Assembly (NCBI GenBank): GCA_029937645.1 | Contig: JAPYPO010000006.1 | Span: forward strand, 1-32,843 | Direction: 5' to 3' | From: Candidatus Hydrogenedentota bacterium | GTDB lineage: Bacteria; Hydrogenedentota; Hydrogenedentia; Hydrogenedentales; GCA-2746185 | Length of the DNA stretch: 32,843 bases | In this document: piece by piece, positions 27,346 through 32,843 of the stretch | How positions within the stretch are numbered: the stretch's first letter is position 1 | Layout: the number at the start of each line of letters is the position of its first letter | The notes under the pieces: generated by a model | Databases searched by the model: none | Told to the model about the DNA's origin: nothing | Seen by the model: the letters and a program-made list of their open reading frames with translations, nothing else | Translations under genes and position numbers: made by a program

Positions 27346-27858
27346 CTACAAGAATTCCTCGACGAGGGTTGGCTCCTTCAACTCAAATTCCTCGTGGCAT
27401 GCGTTGCACGTTTCCACGAGGGCCGTATACTTCTTAAGCGACTTTTCGTAGTCCATTTCCAATAGGGAGTCGCACAATTCAATAGCCGCAGCCCGCCCCG
27501 CCTTCACCGCCGCCACCCACTCGTCCGTCAACATATACTCCTCGTCTTCACGAGAGAACAGCAGGTTCGTCACCTCCGCGATGGCCGCCGCTCCGATATA
27601 GGGCAGCCGCCACTTCTTACCCTGAGGCTCCTCGGCCAGACCATTGCGTATATACACATAGTTCGTATCGAAGAGAAGCTTCATCAATTCATCATTCTCG
27701 ATGATTTGGACCGGTACATTCGCATCCAAGTCCGGTACGATATCCTTGTCTTTTGCCGACGCAGCCGGGAAATGGTCCCATAGCGCAAGACCAATCACCA
27801 GAAAAACCGCGACCGCTACACCGTACACTCCCGCCTTAGCCATATCGAAATCCTCCAT
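27346..27858 (-). CDS. Cytochrome c'/c556-like monohaem protein, membrane-anchored or secreted (paralogue)
   Basis: Hydrophobic N-terminus AGVYGVAVAVFLVIGLALW; ETCNACHEEFELKEPTLVEE; shares NLLFxRxDEEYMxTDEW with 25974-26438. ATG at 27843 is an alternative start. Confidence 0.75.
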   Translation of the reverse strand: MEDFDMAKAGVYGVAVAVFLVIGLALWDHFPAASAKDKDIVPDLDANVPVQIIENDELMKLLFDTNYVYIRNGLAEEPQGKKWRLPYIGAAAIAEVTNLLFSREDEEYMLTDEWVAAVKAGRAAAIELCDSLLEMDYEKSLKKYTALVETCNACHEEFELKEPTLVEEFL

Positions 27859-28100
27859 TGTAGATTCGAATCAATGGTACCAGCTATTCGGACAAAATGT
27901 CCAATCATCGCTTCGAAGCCCATGCCCGACCGCCTCCATATACTTAAACGAACGGGCCGCTCCGTATGCCACAAAGGCCCGCACGCGGCCCGGTGGCGCT
28001 ACGGCGCGATCACTCTAGGCGGAGCGGGGTTTGCGCTCCCGGCCTTTTCCAGTTACTATCGTGCAAGAATCCATATACTACGGACCGTAGGAGGCAAGAA

Positions 28101-29204
28101 ATGGAAACCGCTGAAGCGAGTGCCCCGGGCACCGTGTCCATGCTAGATCTGATGCAACAGGCCCTCGATTTGAGAGCCTCCGATATCCATATCAAGACGG
28201 GAAACCCGCCCATTCTCCGAATTGACGGCACCCTGACCCGAATGGAAGGCGATCCTCTTACCGAAGAGGATGCCATGGGCATGCTCACGTCAATCTGCGC
28301 GGACTCGGATGTCGCGAAGTTTAAGAAGATCATGGAACTGGACAGCTCCTATGTCATGGAGGGCGTAGCGCGGTTTCGTGTAAACGCCTGTAAAGAAGAC
28401 GGCGACACCCGCATCGTCCTGCGCCTCATCCCCCTTAAAATTCTTACTGTCGAAGAACTCGACCTTCCGCCCGTGCTCAAAGATATCGTCGCCGGCAAGA
28501 ACGGGCTGATTCTCGTAACCGGCCCCACGGGTAGCGGCAAATCTACCACCCTCGCCGCGATGATCAATCACGTCAACGAGAACCGCCCCGAACACATCAT
28601 CACCGTCGAGGACCCGCTCGAATTCGTTCACGCCGACAAAGAATCTATTATTACCCAGCGCGAAGTGGGGCACGACACCTTGTCCTTCGCAAACGCCTTA
28701 CGCGGCGCGCTGCGGCAAGACCCGGATATTATTCTTATTGGCGAAATGCGTGACGCCGAAACAGTCCGGACGGCCATGGCCTCGGCGGAAACCGGTCACC
28801 TCGTTTTTTCCACACTGCACACCGTGGATGCCGTCGAAACCATCCACCGTATTATCGATTTCTTCGAACCCCACCAGCAGGTCCAGATCCGAAAGCAGCT
28901 CGGCAGCGTGATACGCGCGATCGTCTCCCAGCGTATTTGCCCGCTGAAAGACGGCGAAGGCCGTTGCGCCGCGTGCGAAATACTCATCGGAACCCGGGCC
29001 GTCCGCGATTTCATCGAAGTGGGCAAGGGGCTCAAAGACATTGCCCGTCTCATCGAGGGCGGCTACGACCAATACCGGATGCAAACCTTCGACCAAGCCC
29101 TGTTCGACCTATACAAATCGGGCAAAATAACGCCACAGATAGCCCTCCAATTCGCATCTAGCGCCAAAGATCTCAAGCTCCGCATTCAGGGCATGGGAAA
29201 ATAG
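28101..29204 (+). CDS. pilT: Type IV pilus twitching motility ATPase PilT
   Basis: DLRASDIHIKTGNPPILRIDG, Walker A GPTGSGKSTTLAAMI, EDPLEFVH, QREVGHDT, LRQDPDIILIGEMRDAETV, ETGHLVFSTLHT; RBS ggagg before ATG at 28101 (ORF track start 27966). Confidence 0.94.
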   Translation: METAEASAPGTVSMLDLMQQALDLRASDIHIKTGNPPILRIDGTLTRMEGDPLTEEDAMGMLTSICADSDVAKFKKIMELDSSYVMEGVARFRVNACKEDGDTRIVLRLIPLKILTVEELDLPPVLKDIVAGKNGLILVTGPTGSGKSTTLAAMINHVNENRPEHIITVEDPLEFVHADKESIITQREVGHDTLSFANALRGALRQDPDIILIGEMRDAETVRTAMASAETGHLVFSTLHTVDAVETIHRIIDFFEPHQQVQIRKQLGSVIRAIVSQRICPLKDGEGRCAACEILIGTRAVRDFIEVGKGLKDIARLIEGGYDQYRMQTFDQALFDLYKSGKITPQIALQFASSAKDLKLRIQGMGK

Positions 29205-29304
29205 TTGCACCCTACCAAACAGGCCGGACCATGCCATCAACTCGATCACGGGCGAATAAGCCAGCCGCGTTGATGCAGACGACACGCCTTGTTAGAATTT
29301 CACT

Positions 29305-30162
29305 ATGAAATACGGCGTCCTCATCCTCATCCTCATCACCCCGACGGCCCTCGCCGAAAGCTACCTCGTCAATCCCAGCTTTGAAGACGTGGACGCCGGC
29401 GGCGAGCCCGAACGCTGGGATCTCTTTGTCATGCCCATGGAAGGCGCATACGCGCGCCTCGATAGCGGGGCCGCCGACGGGGACTACTGCGCCATGATCC
29501 ACATCCCCACGGAATACTCCAAGGAACCCGTGAACAATTGGAGCCAGAACATCATCCATGAACTCGGCGGAAAAGAAATCTACGTGTCGGGCAGCATCAA
29601 GACCCGGGAGGCTACCGAAGCCGCGTTCCTGCTCCAATGCTGGCATCGAAACCCCAACCGGCTACTCGCCGCAGTCACGACCAGCACCGAGAACCCCACC
29701 TACGGCACAAAAGACTGGTCCCGCGTTGAAGCGAATTTGACGGTACCGGTCGGCACCGACTTTCTGGTGGTACGCTGTCTCCTCAAAGGCCGGGGCACCG
29801 CATGGTTCGACGATGTGCGCGTGGACGACCAGCCCTATGGAGCGCCTGTAGACCTGAGCGTCATGGAGCCGGTGGACGGGGACCAAGAATCAAAAGACGC
29901 GCTCCCCAACGCCACGGCCATCATCGAACCCGTCCTAGATGCGAACGAGGCACTGCGCGAATCACTCAAAGTCATTACAGCAACCAACAGGGCCTTGCTT
30001 CGCCAGATCGAATCACTGCAATCGGAACTGCGCGCCCTGAAACGCGAAATTTCCGGGGCAAAGAAGCCCATCCAACTCAACACCATCGAACCGCTTCCGG
30101 ACACCGCGCAACCGAACGGAGCCGAGCAAGGGCCCGGAGCCGGGCAAGGAAATGCGCCATGA
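29305..30162 (+). CDS. Secreted carbohydrate-binding-module-like protein with C-terminal coiled coil
   Basis: Signal peptide MKYGVLILILITPTALA; SYLVNPSFEDVDAGGEPERWDLF ... AWFDDVRVDDQPYG beta-sandwich CBM-like pattern; heptad-like LRESLKVITATNRALLRQIESLQSELRALKREI. Confidence 0.65.
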   Translation: MKYGVLILILITPTALAESYLVNPSFEDVDAGGEPERWDLFVMPMEGAYARLDSGAADGDYCAMIHIPTEYSKEPVNNWSQNIIHELGGKEIYVSGSIKTREATEAAFLLQCWHRNPNRLLAAVTTSTENPTYGTKDWSRVEANLTVPVGTDFLVVRCLLKGRGTAWFDDVRVDDQPYGAPVDLSVMEPVDGDQESKDALPNATAIIEPVLDANEALRESLKVITATNRALLRQIESLQSELRALKREISGAKKPIQLNTIEPLPDTAQPNGAEQGPGAGQGNAP

Positions 30163-30320
30163 TAACCGTACAAATCGTTATGTACTCCTTGCTCGTCGCA
30201 TTCGTATCCGCAGGATTCGTCTGGTACGGCTGGGGCTTGATGCGCAACCTCCGCGCCCTGCGCCAACACCGAGCCGAGACGCAGGCCAAAGCCACGGAAT
30301 CGGAACCAAAAGAAGGTTAA
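30159..30320 (+). CDS. Small single-pass membrane protein, 53 aa
   Basis: ATGA overlap with the preceding stop; MITVQIVMYSLLVAFVSAGFVWYGWGLMRNLRALRQHRAETQAKATESEPKEG. Confidence 0.55.
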   Translation: MITVQIVMYSLLVAFVSAGFVWYGWGLMRNLRALRQHRAETQAKATESEPKEG

Positions 30321-30327
30321 CCCCATC

Positions 30328-30507
30328 GTGGCCAGAAAACCTAGGCCCCACATCAATATGCACTACAAATGCTGCAACGTCTACGTGAAAATATACCTCA
30401 CAAAAGACGAAACCGCCTTCGCCGGGAACTGTCCGCGTTGCGGGGCCCGGACCTCCATCAAAGTCTCCAAAACCGGCACCGCCTCACGATTCTGGTCTTC
30501 GGACTGA
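30328..30507 (+). CDS. Small putative zinc-binding protein, 59 aa, GTG start (absent from the supplied ORF track)
   Basis: (M)ARKPRPHINMHYKCCNVYVKIYLTKDETAFAGNCPRCGARTSIKVSKTGTASRFWSSD; CC and CPRC cysteines; starts 8 nt after the preceding stop. Confidence 0.5.
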   Translation: MARKPRPHINMHYKCCNVYVKIYLTKDETAFAGNCPRCGARTSIKVSKTGTASRFWSSD

Positions 30508-30705
30508 AGGGCCGGTGCGGGTTCGATAGCCGTGGGAGCTGGCGACGCATTATTCGTAGTCTCATGAGGCAGGGATGTCGTCTCCCCCCTTGAAAAGTTG
30601 CCGCTTTACCCCCATACTCCCCCGAAGGGGTGACGCTCCATAAACAATCCCACCCTCAGCACATTTGCTTCGCCCACTACATTTAAGTAACAGGAAGGAT
30701 ACGTT

Positions 30706-32835
30706 ATGAGAAGTATCACGAATCGATTCGGGCTCATGGCTGCCGTCGCCGCAATCTTCGTAGGATCCGCCGACGCCGCCACGGTGCAGGTGCAGGTCGT
30801 CAGCAACGAATTTATTCCGTCAGACGTCACCATCAACGTGGGCGATACCGTCGAGTGGACCTGGGGCTCAGGCTCTCACACCGTCACCAGCGGGACTGGC
30901 TCCTCGGACGGTGCAAGTGGCAACTTGTTCAACGAACCAAGCACGCCATCTTCGCAAACGTTTTCCTTTACCTTCACACAAGCCGGTCTCGTGCCGTATT
31001 ACTGTATCCCGCATGAATCTTTCAACATGAAAGGCTCTGTGAACGTGGTCGCCGGTGGCGGCGAGGGCGAAGCGCCCGTCACGGTGACCGTACAGGTTTC
31101 CGATAGCGGATTCGACCCGGCCGAAATCACCATCAACGTGGGCGATACCGTCCGATGGAATCTGGTCGGCGGTTCCCATTCCGTCGCCAACGGCACGGAC
31201 TCGTCCGACCCGAATAGCAGCACATTATTTGACGCGTCCCTTCACGGAGAGTTCTTGCCATCGTTCTCCTATACCTTCACGCAAGTCGGGCTCGTGCCCT
31301 ATTACAGCGCCCCCGACGAGGCCGGTGGCGGCATGACGGGCTCCGTGAACGTACTCGCGGGTGGCGGAGAAGGTGAAGGAGAAGGTGAAGGTGAGGGCGA
31401 AGGAGAGGGCGAAGCGCCCGTCACGGTGACCGTACAGGTTTCCGATAGCGGATTCGACCCGGCCGAAATCACCATCAACGTGGGCGATACCGTCCGATGG
31501 AATCTGGTCGGCGGTTCCCATTCCGTCGCCAACGGCACGGACTCGTCCGACCCGAATAGCAGCACATTATTTGACGCGTCCCTTCACGGAGAGTTCTTGC
31601 CATCGTTCTCCTATACCTTCACGCAAGTCGGGCTCGTGCCCTATTACAGCGCCCCCGACGAGGCCGGTGGCGGCATGACGGGCACCGTGAACGTACTGGG
31701 TGGCGCGCCCAACACCACGATTCTCAATGTTAGCCCAGGTAGCGTGAACGTCGCATCAACCGCAGGATCCTTTCAAGTTGGTGTGGAATACACCACAGTT
31801 GGGAATATTGGATGGCGGGCCGAAGTAGTCGCGGGTCAAAGCTGGTTATCCTTAGACGCTGCGTCAGCGATATATAGGGCGTACAACGGGTCGATTTTTG
31901 CCACGCACCAAACGAATGGCCAATTGCTTGAGCGCATTGGGATAATTCGTATCAATGCTCCCGGCGCGGCTAATGACCCTACAGAAATCACTGTAACGCA
32001 GGCTGCGATGCTACCGCCGATGGCAATAATCAACGTCTCCCCAAGTCAAATTGATTTCGGTGAGACGCGCATCGGTTCTACTTTGAGCGCGACTGTAACG
32101 ATCGGAAATGATGGCGATGCGACTCTGGACGGCGTCGCATCGACCTCGTCACCGTTCAGCATCGTCGGCAGCGCTTCCTACTCCATTGCGCCCGGCCAGT
32201 CCCAGCAAATTACCGTAGGATTTACTCCCACTGCCGCGGGCGCCGCCACAGGGTCTGTTTTGTTTACCGGAGGAGGCGAAGCCACGGTGGGAGTGAGCGG
32301 TGAAGGTGCCCCCCCGGTGGCGGTGATCATGGTGTCGAGGAATACCATCACATTCGGCGAGGTCGTCATAGATTCTCAAGAAACCAACGCGGTGATGGTC
32401 AGCAATACCGGCGATGCGGTTCTCGAAGGCGTCGCCTCGGCGTCGCCCCCATTCAGCATCGTTTCCGGCGGCTCCTACTCGCTCGCCCCGGGCCGCTCCC
32501 AAGCGATCACCGTAGGGTTCACACCCGACGCAACGGGCACCTCCCAGGGCTCTGTTACCTTAACCGGAGGAGGCGGAGCCACGGTAGGAGTGACGGGCAT
32601 CGGAATCTTGTCCGCCCAAATAATGACCGCGGAAACCTCCATTGACTTCGGCGATGTAAACCTAGGCAATCATACGACCCGAAGCGCCACGCTCACGAAT
32701 GTTGGAGGCGTCCCTCTTGAAGGCGAGGCATCAGCAACGGAGCCGTTTAGCGTAGCCGCCCGGGCATTCTACCGTCTGCATCCGGGCGAGTCACATGAAG
32801 TCTTCCTGCGATTCACACCGGTCTCGAAAGGATAG
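30706..32835 (+). CDS. Secreted protein with three cupredoxin-like domains, a BACON-like domain and choice-of-anchor-D/Hydin-like repeats
   Basis: Signal peptide; cupredoxin pattern INVGDTVEWTWGSGSHTV...YYCIPHESFNMKGSVNV, then two near-identical copies; NVSPGSVNVASTAGSFQVGVEYTTVGNIGWRAEV...SWLSL (BACON); repeats of IDFGETRIGSTLSATVTIGNDGDATLDGVAS...FTPTAAGAATGSVLFTGGGEATVGVSG. Confidence 0.8.
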   Translation: MRSITNRFGLMAAVAAIFVGSADAATVQVQVVSNEFIPSDVTINVGDTVEWTWGSGSHTVTSGTGSSDGASGNLFNEPSTPSSQTFSFTFTQAGLVPYYCIPHESFNMKGSVNVVAGGGEGEAPVTVTVQVSDSGFDPAEITINVGDTVRWNLVGGSHSVANGTDSSDPNSSTLFDASLHGEFLPSFSYTFTQVGLVPYYSAPDEAGGGMTGSVNVLAGGGEGEGEGEGEGEGEGEAPVTVTVQVSDSGFDPAEITINVGDTVRWNLVGGSHSVANGTDSSDPNSSTLFDASLHGEFLPSFSYTFTQVGLVPYYSAPDEAGGGMTGTVNVLGGAPNTTILNVSPGSVNVASTAGSFQVGVEYTTVGNIGWRAEVVAGQSWLSLDAASAIYRAYNGSIFATHQTNGQLLERIGIIRINAPGAANDPTEITVTQAAMLPPMAIINVSPSQIDFGETRIGSTLSATVTIGNDGDATLDGVASTSSPFSIVGSASYSIAPGQSQQITVGFTPTAAGAATGSVLFTGGGEATVGVSGEGAPPVAVIMVSRNTITFGEVVIDSQETNAVMVSNTGDAVLEGVASASPPFSIVSGGSYSLAPGRSQAITVGFTPDATGTSQGSVTLTGGGGATVGVTGIGILSAQIMTAETSIDFGDVNLGNHTTRSATLTNVGGVPLEGEASATEPFSVAARAFYRLHPGESHEVFLRFTPVSKG
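31063..31683 (+). repeat. Perfect 279 bp direct duplication inside the cupredoxin gene (offset 342 bp)
   Basis: 31063-31341 is identical by eye to 31405-31683; a single mismatch (t31342/a31684) then a further 13 bp match. Confidence 0.9.
31366..31412 (+). repeat. Gly-Glu coding hexanucleotide microsatellite linker
   Basis: ggagaaggtgaaggagaaggtgaaggtgagggcgaaggagagggcgaa, encoding GEGEGEGEGEGEGEGE. Confidence 0.85.
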
Positions 32836-32843
32836 GTCGTGGG

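Noticed and set aside
28101-29204. PilT as a partner of the upstream secretin in a type IV pilus
   Set aside because: No pilB, pilC, pilM-P or pilin gene is visible in the window, and the secretin is 7 kb away in an EPS context; the link cannot be supported.

Overview
Bacterial window, probably from a diderm. The protein style suggests a Hydrogenedentota-, Planctomycete- or Lentisphaerae-like lineage, but that is only inference. Order of content: (1) end of a histidine kinase followed by RR-HD-GYP and RR-HDOD genes; (2) sodC; (3) a minus-strand cluster mcsA - mcsB-like - clpC - bamA; (4) class II fructose-bisphosphate aldolase, ispH and a GlcD/GlcF-type FAD/Fe-S dehydrogenase; (5) an exopolysaccharide locus with an ExeA-like AAA ATPase, a TM+TPR protein with acidic repeats, a polysaccharide-export (PES)/secretin hybrid, a Wzc-like BY-kinase with an eight-tyrosine tail, and a Wzy/ligase-like membrane protein; (6) an SDR, two paralogous cytochrome c'-like proteins flanking a xylose-isomerase-like TIM barrel, pilT, a small cluster of secreted/small proteins, and a cupredoxin/BACON/Hydin-like repeat protein. 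Best candidates for something undescribed: the secretin-based polysaccharide exporter with its ExeA-like partner; an McsB homologue that appears to have lost its kinase active site while remaining between mcsA and clpC; and a recently duplicated cupredoxin domain that has lost copper ligands. No tRNA, rRNA, CRISPR or transposase was recognised by eye. All family calls come from reading motifs, not from database searches.
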